Origin: Methanolinea sp.
GTDB lineage: Archaea > Halobacteriota > Methanomicrobia > Methanomicrobiales > Methanospirillaceae
Direction: 5' to 3'
NCBI GenBank assembly: GCA_029907345.1
Contig: JARYMB010000008.1
Location: 1-38,656, forward strand
Length of the DNA stretch: 38,656 bases
Position numbers and translations under genes: made by a program. The notes under the pieces are model-generated. The model was not told the origin of the DNA. It saw only the letters and a list, made by a program, of their open reading frames with translations, and made no database searches. Shown here in pieces: positions 1-7,672 of this stretch; position 1 is the first letter of the stretch, and each line of letters begins with the position of its first letter.

Positions 1-62
1 ACCAGGGATCCGCACCTGCGGCAGAGGATCTCCTGTTCGTACCCGCACTCGTGCCGGACCAT
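1..62 (-). CDS. Possible 5' end of a Cys-rich (zinc-ribbon-like) protein, partial
   Basis: An ATG at the right end opens a leftward frame of 20 codons that leaves the window. The peptide has Cys at residues 6, 14 and 17 and a His at 4, in a C-G / C-R-R-C-G pattern like the first half of a zinc ribbon. No clear ribosome binding site precedes it, and only about 190 bp separate it from the end of the ABCE1 gene on the same strand. The frame is too short for identification; it could be a chance opening. Confidence 0.35.
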   Translation of the reverse strand, partial: MVRHECGYEQEILCRRCGSL

Positions 63-251
63 GAGGAGGATATGGCAGAGGGGGGATGAAAAAGGTTCTG
101 ACCCTGCCGGTTTCCGGTCATTGAACTGGTCTCAAGTGGCAACTCTTCTCCCGATCGGCCAGTTCCGGGACAGCGGGAGGCGGCAACCCGGATCTGGATC
201 AATTTCACCGGAAGTGACGGAAAAGAGGGAACGAAAGGTTGCGGGTGGATA

Positions 252-2030
252 TCACGCAGCCTCTTCCTTCTCCGTGTAGTAATAAAACTCCCCCGTCGCC
301 TTCTGTTCCCGGTCGAGGTACGACCCGGGCTTGTTGATCCGCGGTCTCCCGGACTTGTCGCGGCGGAAGGTGACGTCCAGTCGCGAGAGGAACCTGTTCA
401 TCCCCTCGCGCATCCCGAAGGGACCGGTCGCCTCGCCGTGGACACCCGGAGCGCCGTCAAAGACCAGTATCCGCTCGCTGATCATGTCGATGAGGTAGAT
501 GTCGTGGTCGATAACAAGGATGGCCGCATCCCGCCCGTCCACGTAATGGCGGAACATCCGCGTTATCCTGACCCGCTGCTCGACGTCAAGGTGCGCACTG
601 GGCTCGTCGAGGACATAGAGGTCGGCGGGCCGCGAAAGGCATGCCGCGATGGCGACACGCTGCAGTTCCCCGCCGGAGAGCGTGTCAAGGGAGGACTGCA
701 GCAGCGGCCCGAGGGAGAGGGGTTCGATGATGTCGTGCTGGTAGAGCGAGGTATCGAACTGCTTCGTGCACGACCGCAGGTAGAACTCGACAGTGTCCGA
801 GCTTTCCGCCTTGATGTACTGGGGCTTGTACGAGACTTTCGCGGAGATTGGGACGGCACCGCCGTCCGGGGTCTCCACACCGGCGAGGAGCCGGGCAAAC
901 GTGCTCTTTCCGATACCATTCGGACCGAGTACGCCGAGGACTTCCCCGGCCCGGATATCGCCGCCGGAGACTTCCAGGTGGAAGTGGGGGAAGGTCTTTT
1001 CCATGCGCGGGAACTCGAGCAGAGTCGCCCTCTCAGCCCCCTTTGTATGCGCCCTCTTCTCGAAGATGACGGGGTATTCCCTGAATCGGACGTTTTCTTC
1101 CGGGAGGTACCCGCCGAGGTACTCGTTGATTCCCACCCGGACGCCCTTCGGCTGCGTGATGACGCCAAAGACAGCAGGTTTCCCGTAGGCGACGTGCACG
1201 ACGTCGGCAAGCATGTCGAGGACGGCAAGGTCGTGTTCCACGATGACGATGGGTCTTTTTGTGGCGGTCTCCCGGATGAGGTTTGCTGCCGCGACCCTCT
1301 GGTAAATGTCGAGGAAAGGCGTTATCTCGTCGAGGAAGTAGAAGTCCGCGTCCCGGGCAAGACATGCAACGATTGCCACCCGCTGGAGTTCGCCCCCGGA
1401 AAGCGTCGCAATGTCGCTGTCGAGGATGGAGGAAAGGCCCATTGCTCCGATGAGGGATTCAAGTCTGCCCCCCTCATCGGTGTTCTTCAGGAGCTCCCGC
1501 GGCGTGCCGGAGAATACCCGGGGGATATAGTCGATGTACTGGGGCTTGATGGCAACCCTCATCTTTTTCTGGGAGATGACCTGGAGATAATCGAAGAGCT
1601 CCGTCCCGGCGTACAGCTTCAGCACATCCTGCCATGAGGCTTCGCCGTGGAGGATCCCGAGGTTCGGCCGGAGCTGCCCCGAGAGGATCTTGATCGCGGT
1701 TGTCTTACCGATGCCGTTTGGGCCGAGTATGCCGGTCACCCTCCCCTCGGCAGGGATGGGCAGGCCGTACAGTGCAAAACCGTTCTCCCCGTACCGGTGC
1801 GTGGGGTGTTCGAGTTCCTCGGGCAGGCTCACGATATCGATGGCCTCGAACGGGCATTTCTTCACGCATATCCCGCAACCGACGCAGAGTTCCTCGGAGA
1901 TGTGGGCCTTTCCGTCTTCCCCGATGATGACGGTCTCGTCACCGGTTCGGACCCTGGGACAGTAGATGATGCACTCGGTCCCGCATTTCCGTGGGTGACA
2001 CCGATCCCTGTGGACGACTGCGATCCGCAT
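252..2030 (-). CDS. abcE1: ABCE1 / RNase L inhibitor homologue, ribosome-splitting ATPase
   Basis: This 592-residue twin-ATPase splits post-termination and stalled ribosomes together with aRF1 or Pelota and acts in the cytoplasm. The N-terminus carries two 4Fe-4S clusters (Cys 11, 16, 20, 24 and Cys 49, 52, 55, 59). NBD1 has Walker A GPNGIGKTT near residues 103-111, signature LSGGELQR near 210-217 and Walker B FLDE near 232-235. NBD2 repeats these motifs (GPNGIGKST, LSGGELQR, VLDEPSAHLD). NBD1 has DEITPFLD after Walker B where NBD2 has DEPSAHLD, so the two D-loop regions differ. The start was set at the Met of MRIAVVHRDRC, the usual beginning of the family; a longer frame upstream runs into the EMC6-like gene and is not needed. 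It lies 28 bp downstream of that gene and is probably co-transcribed. Divergent neighbours RqcH and Pelota act in the same process. Confidence 0.95.
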   Translation of the reverse strand: MRIAVVHRDRCHPRKCGTECIIYCPRVRTGDETVIIGEDGKAHISEELCVGCGICVKKCPFEAIDIVSLPEELEHPTHRYGENGFALYGLPIPAEGRVTGILGPNGIGKTTAIKILSGQLRPNLGILHGEASWQDVLKLYAGTELFDYLQVISQKKMRVAIKPQYIDYIPRVFSGTPRELLKNTDEGGRLESLIGAMGLSSILDSDIATLSGGELQRVAIVACLARDADFYFLDEITPFLDIYQRVAAANLIRETATKRPIVIVEHDLAVLDMLADVVHVAYGKPAVFGVITQPKGVRVGINEYLGGYLPEENVRFREYPVIFEKRAHTKGAERATLLEFPRMEKTFPHFHLEVSGGDIRAGEVLGVLGPNGIGKSTFARLLAGVETPDGGAVPISAKVSYKPQYIKAESSDTVEFYLRSCTKQFDTSLYQHDIIEPLSLGPLLQSSLDTLSGGELQRVAIAACLSRPADLYVLDEPSAHLDVEQRVRITRMFRHYVDGRDAAILVIDHDIYLIDMISERILVFDGAPGVHGEATGPFGMREGMNRFLSRLDVTFRRDKSGRPRINKPGSYLDREQKATGEFYYYTEKEEAA

Positions 2031-2058
2031 GGAAAAACCCCTAAAAAAAACCCTCCGT

Positions 2059-2577
2059 TCAGGTTCCCTGCGTGAGGAGGACGGTCCAGGCAATGAACCA
2101 GAATGCAAAAGTCATGAATCCCTGGTAGAGCCAGTCCTTTGCTCCCATGGGGTGTGCACCGAGTTTCAGGAGGATGAAGATGTGCCTCTGGACGACGATT
2201 CCGGCGAGCATGATGAGAAATGCAAGGACTGTATAGGCCTGGATACCGGCAACAAGCCGGGGTTCGACAAGGATATACGATATGACCCCGGTCACGATCC
2301 CGATGACCGATGCAATCAGGGTCTTGTAAATCCGGGCAAGGTGTTCTGCCTGTTTCTCCTCGCGTGTCTTCTTCCGTGGTGTTTCGATGGCAACCGGCGT
2401 CTCGTCAGGCTCGTCCCCGGCCCCGGCATCCTCTTCCGCTGGCCCGAGGGCTTTTAACTTTTTCTGCTTCTCCCTCTCCCTCGCGGCCTTCTCTCTCTCA
2501 AGGGTCTCCCTGTACCTCTCCATGAATGATTTCTTTGCCGGGTCCTTGCCTTTTTTGCCGGGGAGTTTTGCACTCAT
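2059..2577 (-). CDS. EMC6-like (Rab5-interacting family) membrane protein
   Basis: A 172-residue protein. The first 80 or so residues are highly charged and Lys/Glu-rich, probably a cytoplasmic coiled or disordered tail. Three hydrophobic segments follow, and the C-terminus has the aromatic GFMTFAFWFIAW motif typical of archaeal EMC6-like proteins. In eukaryotes EMC6 belongs to the ER membrane protein complex, a membrane-protein insertase; the archaeal role is inferred from homology. The ATG at 2577 was chosen (MSAKLPGKK); a GTG three codons earlier is also possible. It is the first gene of a pair with ABCE1 and diverges from RqcH with about 58 bp between starts. The link to ribosome rescue suggests a role with ribosomes at the membrane, which is inference. 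Confidence 0.75.
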   Translation of the reverse strand: MSAKLPGKKGKDPAKKSFMERYRETLEREKAAREREKQKKLKALGPAEEDAGAGDEPDETPVAIETPRKKTREEKQAEHLARIYKTLIASVIGIVTGVISYILVEPRLVAGIQAYTVLAFLIMLAGIVVQRHIFILLKLGAHPMGAKDWLYQGFMTFAFWFIAWTVLLTQGT

Positions 2578-2593
2578 TGGGAACACCAGTAGT

Positions 2594-2605
2594 CCTATTT
2601 TTAGG
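2594..2605. promoter_or_regulatory. Putative shared TATA element of the divergent EMC6-ABCE1 and RqcH-Pelota pairs
   Basis: CCTATTTTTAGG has inverted ends (CCTA/TAGG) around a T tract and is the only clearly AT-rich, TATA-like block between the two divergent start codons. It sits 17-28 bases from the leftward ATG (2577) and 31-42 bases from the rightward ATG (2636). Both spacings fit leaderless or short-leader archaeal transcripts. A second weak candidate for the rightward gene is CATATCTAAT at about 2615. Confidence 0.4.
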
Positions 2606-2635
2606 TGCTTGAGCCATATCTAATTTGGTATACCG

Positions 2636-4537
2636 ATGGCAACAGCCCAGGGACTGAGCGGGATCGATGTGCGGGCCCTCGTGACGGAGTGGGAACGCCT
2701 CCTGCCCCTGTGGCTCGACAAGGCCTACGAGGTTGCACCCGGGACAATCCTCCTGCGTTTCAAGGGCAGGGAACACGGCAGGCATGCCCTTGTCATCGAG
2801 CCCCCGGTCAGGGCCCACCTCACCCGGCAAGAGGTGAAGGTCCCCCAAACGCCGTCCTCGTTTGCCATGCTCCTGCGCAAGTACCTCTCGGGGGGAAGAG
2901 TCCTTTCCGTCCGGCAGCACGGGATCCAGCGCATCGTCATTTTCGATATAGGGAAGAGCGATCGTCTCTACCACCTCGTCATCGAGCTCTTCGACCGCGG
3001 GAATATCATCCTGTGCACCAGTGACTGGACGATCATCCAGCCGCTCAGGCGGTTGCATTTCAGGGAGAGGGAGATCGTTGCCGGGGCAGCGTACTCGCTC
3101 CCTCCCGAGGGACCTGCAACGGGTGGTCCCGAAGAATTCGCGCGTTTCCTGGCCGGAGAGTCAAGGGACATCGTCCGGGCCCTTGCCGTCGGAGCGATGC
3201 TCGGCGGGGCCTATGCCGAGTACCTCTGCCGCAAAGCAGGTATCGACAAGAAGACAGAGGCCGGAAAAGTGCCGGCAGGTCTCCTCTATCCCGAGGTGGA
3301 AAACCTCCTGAAACGTGCGTCAGAGGGAATTGCACCGGTCATCACACCGGAATCCTGCCTCCCGTTCCCGCTCGAAGACGGAGTCCCCGCCGCGGCAACG
3401 GCCGCTCTCTTCAACCAGGCACTCGATGCCTTCTTCCCCCCACCGGTACCACCGGGCGGGGAGGAGGTCACCCGGAAGGAGGAGAAGGTCCGCCGGGATG
3501 ACCATATCAGGTCCCGGCAGCAGGAGGCGGTGAGGAAATTCGAGGAAAAGATTGCGGGATGCGAGCGGGCCGTCGAGGCACTCTTCTCACACTATACCCT
3601 CGTCAGCGAGATCCTCGAAGCCCTCAGGAAGGCACGGGAGACCCGGTCCTGGCAGGAGATAGAGGCACTCGTGCGGGGAGCAAAGAGCGGGCCTGCCACC
3701 CGCATCGTCGCAGTGTATCCCGGGCGCGGGGCAGTCGACATCGACCTTGGCGAACGTGTCACCCTGACCGTCGGGGAGAGCATCGAGGCGAACGCTGCCG
3801 CGTATTACGAGGAGATAAAGAAGTACAGGCGGAAGATCGCGGGTGCACAGGCAGCCATGGAAAAAGCGGTTCAAAAGAAGGAACGCCGCACGGCCCGCGT
3901 CGTTGCCGGGAAGAAGAGGTGGTACCACAGGTTCCGCTGGTTCTTCACGTCGGACGGCGTCCTCGTCGTGGGCGGGAGGGATGCGTCCCAGAACGAGGAG
4001 CTCGTCAGGAAGTACATGGAGGGCAGTGACCTTTTCGTCCACGCGGACGTGCACGGGGCATCCCTCGTGATCGTCAAGGGAAAGACCGAAAAGATGGACG
4101 AGGTCGCGGTATTCGCCGCATCCTACTCGGGGGCGTGGAAGAGCGGGCACCTCGCAGCCGACGTGTACTGTGTAACACCCCCTCAGGTGAGCAAGACACC
4201 GGAATCGGGCGAGTACGTGAGCCGCGGGTCGTTCATCGTGCGGGGGGAGCGCCGGTACTTCCGGAACGTGCCGCTCGGCATAGCCATCGGGCTCCGGAAA
4301 GAGCCCGAGCCGGAGGTGATCGGAGGTCCGCCTGCAGCCGTGCAGGCATACGCGCCTCTTTCCGTCATGCTCGTGCCCGGCAGGTTCGAGCCCAACGATG
4401 CTGCCAAGAAGGCATTGCGGGCTCTCAGGGAGAAACTCTCTCCCGATGAGCAGAGGGAATACAAAAAGATCCTCACCACGGAGGCAGTAGCGGCATTCGT
4501 CCCTGCCGGGGGATCGGATATCGTGGAGGCCCGATGA
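2636..4537 (+). CDS. rqcH: RqcH / NEMF (Rqc2) family ribosome quality-control protein
   Basis: A 633-residue protein of the NFACT family, which binds the 50S subunit carrying a stalled peptidyl-tRNA; bacterial RqcH directs C-terminal alanine tailing there. The NFACT-N region covers about residues 1-200 and begins with the family pattern GIDVRALV (Asp 11). A charged coiled-coil middle spans about 290-425. The NFACT-R/DUF814 domain at about 425-535 is very clear (FRWFFTSDG, VVGGRDASQN, DLFVHADVHG, GSFIVRG). The normally conserved DR pair of NFACT-N is Gln98-Arg99 here (see findings). The start is the first ATG after the divergent promoter; no strong ribosome binding site precedes it, suggesting a leaderless mRNA. 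The stop overlaps the Pelota start as ATGA. Confidence 0.93.
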   Translation: MATAQGLSGIDVRALVTEWERLLPLWLDKAYEVAPGTILLRFKGREHGRHALVIEPPVRAHLTRQEVKVPQTPSSFAMLLRKYLSGGRVLSVRQHGIQRIVIFDIGKSDRLYHLVIELFDRGNIILCTSDWTIIQPLRRLHFREREIVAGAAYSLPPEGPATGGPEEFARFLAGESRDIVRALAVGAMLGGAYAEYLCRKAGIDKKTEAGKVPAGLLYPEVENLLKRASEGIAPVITPESCLPFPLEDGVPAAATAALFNQALDAFFPPPVPPGGEEVTRKEEKVRRDDHIRSRQQEAVRKFEEKIAGCERAVEALFSHYTLVSEILEALRKARETRSWQEIEALVRGAKSGPATRIVAVYPGRGAVDIDLGERVTLTVGESIEANAAAYYEEIKKYRRKIAGAQAAMEKAVQKKERRTARVVAGKKRWYHRFRWFFTSDGVLVVGGRDASQNEELVRKYMEGSDLFVHADVHGASLVIVKGKTEKMDEVAVFAASYSGAWKSGHLAADVYCVTPPQVSKTPESGEYVSRGSFIVRGERRYFRNVPLGIAIGLRKEPEPEVIGGPPAAVQAYAPLSVMLVPGRFEPNDAAKKALRALREKLSPDEQREYKKILTTEAVAAFVPAGGSDIVEAR

Positions 4538-5559
4538 AGGCCGAGGTATCGGACCAGAAACAGGAGTACGGTGAGATCCGCCTTTTCCCGGAGAACGCGG
4601 ACGACCTCTGGCACCTCTCGCACCTTGTCTCTCCCGGGGACCTCGTGTTCGCGACCACGTTTCGCACCGTCGATGCCCCATCAGACAAAATACGGCCTGA
4701 AAAACTGGAAAAAAAGCCCGTGAGGCTCGGAATCCGCGTGGAGAGGGTGGAACTCCATGACTACTCCAACCGGCTGAGGATATCGGGAATAATCGAGCAC
4801 GGCATGGATGTCGGCGCACACCACACCATCAACGTGGAACCCGGGTACGAGATCTCGGTCATCAGGCACTGGAAGCCGCACGATCTCGAGCGGATCGAAA
4901 GGGCTGTGAAGGCATCGGTCCACGAGCCCGTGCACGTGCTCGCCATCGAGGAGGGCGAGGCGGTCCTCTTCCGCATGCGCCAGTCGGGGCCGGAGGAGGT
5001 GACGACTGTTACCATGGGGAGCGGCAAGGGGAGCGACACGGATTCCCGTCCTGCATTCTTTGCAAGGGTTGCAGAAGAGGTCTCCCCGGTCAGGGGCCCG
5101 CTTGTCATCGCGGGACCGGGGTTCATCAAGGAGGACTTCTTCCGGTTCCTTGCGACCCGTAATCCCGGGCTTGCAGAACGGGTCATTCTCGTCGAGACAC
5201 GCCGCCCGGGACAGGGAGCGGTCGGAGAGGTGCTCGGCCAGGGTGTCCTTGATAAGATCACCGAGGACGTGCAGCTCGGGCGGGAGGTCCGGGCCGTCGA
5301 GGAGCTGCTCATGCGGATCGCGAAGGACCTGCCGGTGGCCTACGGGAAGCGGGATGTCGAAACGGCAGTCGATTTCGGTGCTGCCGAGGAAGTGATGGTC
5401 TGCGACTCGCTGCTCCATGACGGGGGTATCGTCCGGCTCCTCGAGAAGGCAGAACAGCAGAGGGCACGTGTCACGATCCTGTCGGAGCGGTTCGATCCGG
5501 GAAAGCAGCTCGCTGCACTGGGCGGTGTCGCGGCCCTGTTGCGGTTCAGGATCCAGTAG
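4534..5559 (+). CDS. pelA: Pelota (aPelota/Dom34), mRNA surveillance factor
   Basis: A 341-residue protein of normal length for archaeal Pelota. Pelota enters the A site of stalled ribosomes with its GTPase partner and, with ABCE1, splits them. The N-terminal Sm-like domain begins with the typical LFPENADDLWHL block near residues 17-28 and includes the RVERVELHD strand. The central eRF1-like domain and a C-terminal L7Ae-like domain follow, ending in a region with RVTILSERFDPG. The GGQ motif of true release factors is absent, as expected for Pelota. The ATG overlaps the RqcH stop by four bases, implying translational coupling. It ends at a convergent terminator with the surface-protein gene. 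Confidence 0.95.
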   Translation: MKAEVSDQKQEYGEIRLFPENADDLWHLSHLVSPGDLVFATTFRTVDAPSDKIRPEKLEKKPVRLGIRVERVELHDYSNRLRISGIIEHGMDVGAHHTINVEPGYEISVIRHWKPHDLERIERAVKASVHEPVHVLAIEEGEAVLFRMRQSGPEEVTTVTMGSGKGSDTDSRPAFFARVAEEVSPVRGPLVIAGPGFIKEDFFRFLATRNPGLAERVILVETRRPGQGAVGEVLGQGVLDKITEDVQLGREVRAVEELLMRIAKDLPVAYGKRDVETAVDFGAAEEVMVCDSLLHDGGIVRLLEKAEQQRARVTILSERFDPGKQLAALGGVAALLRFRIQ

Positions 5560-5622
5560 CGCGATTTTCCTTTGGGATGGCAGAGAAACCTCCCGGATGG
5601 GATTTCCCCCGGAAGGCAGAGA

Positions 5623-5657
5623 GCGTCCCATTCCGGGGACGCGGTTTTTATAAAAAA
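5623..5657. terminator. Convergent terminator between Pelota and surface-protein genes
   Basis: GCGTCCC (5623-5629) pairs with GGGACGC (5636-5642) around a six-base loop and is followed by T5 at 5645-5649 on the plus strand. An A6 tract at 5652-5657 gives a T6 tract for leftward transcripts. Both genes stop within about 65 bp of it, so it can end transcription from both sides. Confidence 0.65.
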
Positions 5658-5680
5658 TGAGAGGGGAGAGTCCGGGGCCT

Positions 5681-7639
5681 TTACTTTAGGCCCTTGATCT
5701 CCCAGTCTTCTTCAGGTGTTTCTTTTTCGGCAGGAGCGGCAGGCTCCTTCTTCCTGCGGATGAAGTAGAAGGCAACCGAGACTGCAGCGATCACGATGAT
5801 CGCAACGATGACGATCTTGACGATCAGGTCGAGGGGCAGTCCCGGAGCGGACGACCCTGCCGCGGTGGTGACAGTCGTCACTGGTTCCGTTACGACGGGC
5901 GTGGCCTGCGTCCCTGCGCGGAACAGGGCATAGACACTCGTGTGCGTCAGTTTCGTGCTCACCGTCCTCGAGGTGCTGTCCACCGTCGTGGGGAGGTTCT
6001 CCCATGCAGACGTGGCCGGGTTGAACCACTTGATCGAGAGGTCGGCGCCCTGGAGTGCGTTCCAGTCACTCTCCGGAAGGGTGATGGAGAACGTGATGTA
6101 CGGGTCAAAGGTCGCCCCCGAGGGCTCTATCTCGTATGCATATCCTGCAAAGGCAAAGCCCGGGGCTGGGACTCCGGGCACTTCAGAGCCTGCAATCCTC
6201 CTGATCGTCAGGTTCCGCAGCGGTGCTCCGGATGCGTCCTCCGGCTTCATGCCGTTTGGCAGGAAGAGCGATCCAGCCCCGTCCTGCGAAACGATGGTCA
6301 CCGACTGGGAGAGGGTGAGGGCCGAGTTGAGCGGGAGCGTGGATCCGGTCCCGAGGGTTGTCCACGACGGGGTCGTCGGCGTCGGCGTCGGGGTCGGCGT
6401 CGCGGTTGCGGTCGATGTACCGACGGACAGGTAGGCGCCACCGCCGATACCACCGCCACCACCGCCACCACCGCCGCCGCCCGCGGCGCTGCGGACGTCG
6501 ATGTAGTTGGCCTTTGTCATGTTCCCGCTGCCCTTGCTGTTCCATGCGGTGAGGGTGACAGTATACTTCCCGTACCGGTACGTGTGGACAGGGTTCTGCT
6601 CGGACGAGGACTTCCCGTCGCCAAAGTCCCACAGCCACCCTGTCGGGTACCCGATCGAGGTATCGTAGAAGTGGACTTCGAGCATCTCCATCCCGTAGGT
6701 CGGTTCCGCGGTGAAGTCAACGACAGGAACGGTGCTGTTCGTCCGGAGGTTGAGGTGCGTCAGCTGCCCTGCACGGAAGGGGTATGTGGCCATCCAGGCA
6801 CCCGAAGTATCGGCGTCCTGGCATTCCGCCCTTATCCCGTCGACGTAGAACTCGATCGGCGCAGCATTCTCGATGACGCCGAAGACCAGCAATCTCGGGT
6901 CAGTCGTCCCCGGTCCGCCGTACTGCCCGGGTGTCACGACCGTGAAGGGGTTTCCGGCCCCCTTGTACACACCCGCAACCCTTGCCTCGACGAGAGCACC
7001 GGCAGGCGCCGGTTCCCCGTCACGGATGGTGACCGTGCCGTAGAACTCGTGGGGCATGACGGGTATGATGGTGGATGTCGGGGTCGGTGAAACGGTCGGT
7101 GTCGGTGATGCCGTCGGTGTTGGTGATGCCGTCGGGGTCGGTGATGCCGTCGGTGTTGGTGATGCCGTCGGTGTGGGTGTTCCAGTCGGCGTCGCGGTAG
7201 CAGTCGGTGTCGGTGATGCTGTCGGAGTTGGTGTTACAGTGGGTGTCGGGGTCACCGTGGGGGTCGGCGTAATTGTGGGAGTCGGAATCCCGGTCAGGAC
7301 AAGGTTCACGTTCTTGTAGCCAGCGGCCGAGAACGTGGAGGTCTGCGGCGCTCTGTATCCGTTGACGTAAAATTCAACTGGAATTGTACATCCGCACTCG
7401 TATTCCGATGACGAGACCCAGGCCATGAGCTGCTCATAGGACCCTGCAGTTGTGACAGTTATGTCACCCCGGACCGTCCCGTAGACCTTCGTTTCTATGA
7501 TTGTCCCTACGGGAGCAGGGGCACCGTTGATCGTGACCGTCCCGTAATAGGTACAGGGGATCGGTGGTGGAGAATCGGCTGCCACGATTCCGGTTATCAG
7601 CCCGATTACCAGGAAAAAAATGAGTATTTTGGTTGACAT
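5681..7639 (-). CDS. Membrane-anchored PKD-domain surface protein with Thr-Pro repeat linker
   Basis: 652 residues. A signal peptide (about 1-21) is followed by two copies of a roughly 95-residue beta-rich module (YGTVTI...FYVNG or FYVDG) at about 25-110 and 195-295, separated by a Thr/Pro/Ser linker (about 113-190). A PKD domain follows at about 303-380 ([14 protein letters not shown]), then a Gly run near 388-400 and a second TPTPTP linker. After that comes a domain of about 150 residues that is repeated in the five-PKD protein of this window. The end is a transmembrane segment at about 605-626 and a charged tail. The domain layout points to a cell-surface, probably adhesive or S-layer-associated, protein; the function is unknown. 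The gene lies 33 bp after the DUF3821 protein gene and is probably co-transcribed with it. Confidence 0.85.
   Translation of the reverse strand: MSTKILIFFLVIGLITGIVAADSPPPIPCTYYGTVTINGAPAPVGTIIETKVYGTVRGDITVTTAGSYEQLMAWVSSSEYECGCTIPVEFYVNGYRAPQTSTFSAAGYKNVNLVLTGIPTPTITPTPTVTPTPTVTPTPTASPTPTATATPTGTPTPTASPTPTASPTPTASPTPTASPTPTVSPTPTSTIIPVMPHEFYGTVTIRDGEPAPAGALVEARVAGVYKGAGNPFTVVTPGQYGGPGTTDPRLLVFGVIENAAPIEFYVDGIRAECQDADTSGAWMATYPFRAGQLTHLNLRTNSTVPVVDFTAEPTYGMEMLEVHFYDTSIGYPTGWLWDFGDGKSSSEQNPVHTYRYGKYTVTLTAWNSKGSGNMTKANYIDVRSAAGGGGGGGGGGGIGGGAYLSVGTSTATATPTPTPTPTTPSWTTLGTGSTLPLNSALTLSQSVTIVSQDGAGSLFLPNGMKPEDASGAPLRNLTIRRIAGSEVPGVPAPGFAFAGYAYEIEPSGATFDPYITFSITLPESDWNALQGADLSIKWFNPATSAWENLPTTVDSTSRTVSTKLTHTSVYALFRAGTQATPVVTEPVTTVTTAAGSSAPGLPLDLIVKIVIVAIIVIAAVSVAFYFIRRKKEPAAPAEKETPEEDWEIKGLK
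7086..7301 (-). repeat. 18-bp tandem repeat encoding the Thr-Pro-Ser linker
   Basis: About eleven to twelve 18-bp units follow one another, of the form GGTGATGCCGTCGGTGTT on the plus strand. The four units from about 7104 differ from one another at only one or two positions, while outer units have diverged. Each unit encodes six residues of the Thr/Pro/Ser/Ala linker. Because the period is a multiple of three, copy-number change would lengthen or shorten the linker without breaking the frame. Confidence 0.85.
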
Positions 7640-7672
7640 TGCTCTCCTCGTGGATGCCGGGACGTGCCGCGA

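Noticed and set aside
61-279. 72-codon rightward frame at the left edge
   Set aside because: Overlaps the end of ABCE1, Arg/Gly/Ser-rich, no family resemblance.
438-1637. 399-codon rightward open frame opposite ABCE1
   Set aside because: It is an antisense shadow of a well conserved ABC ATPase gene in GC-rich DNA; no ribosome binding site and no recognisable domain.
3587-4819. 410-codon leftward frame opposite RqcH/Pelota
   Set aside because: It spans the junction of two real genes on the other strand and has low-complexity His/Pro/Arg-rich composition typical of shadow frames.
5942-7090. 382-codon rightward frame opposite the PKD protein
   Set aside because: Arg/Gly/His-rich antisense of a Gly/Thr/Pro-rich gene; no domain, no start signals.
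7086-7301. CRISPR array
   Set aside because: The units are contiguous without spacers and encode a protein linker in frame.
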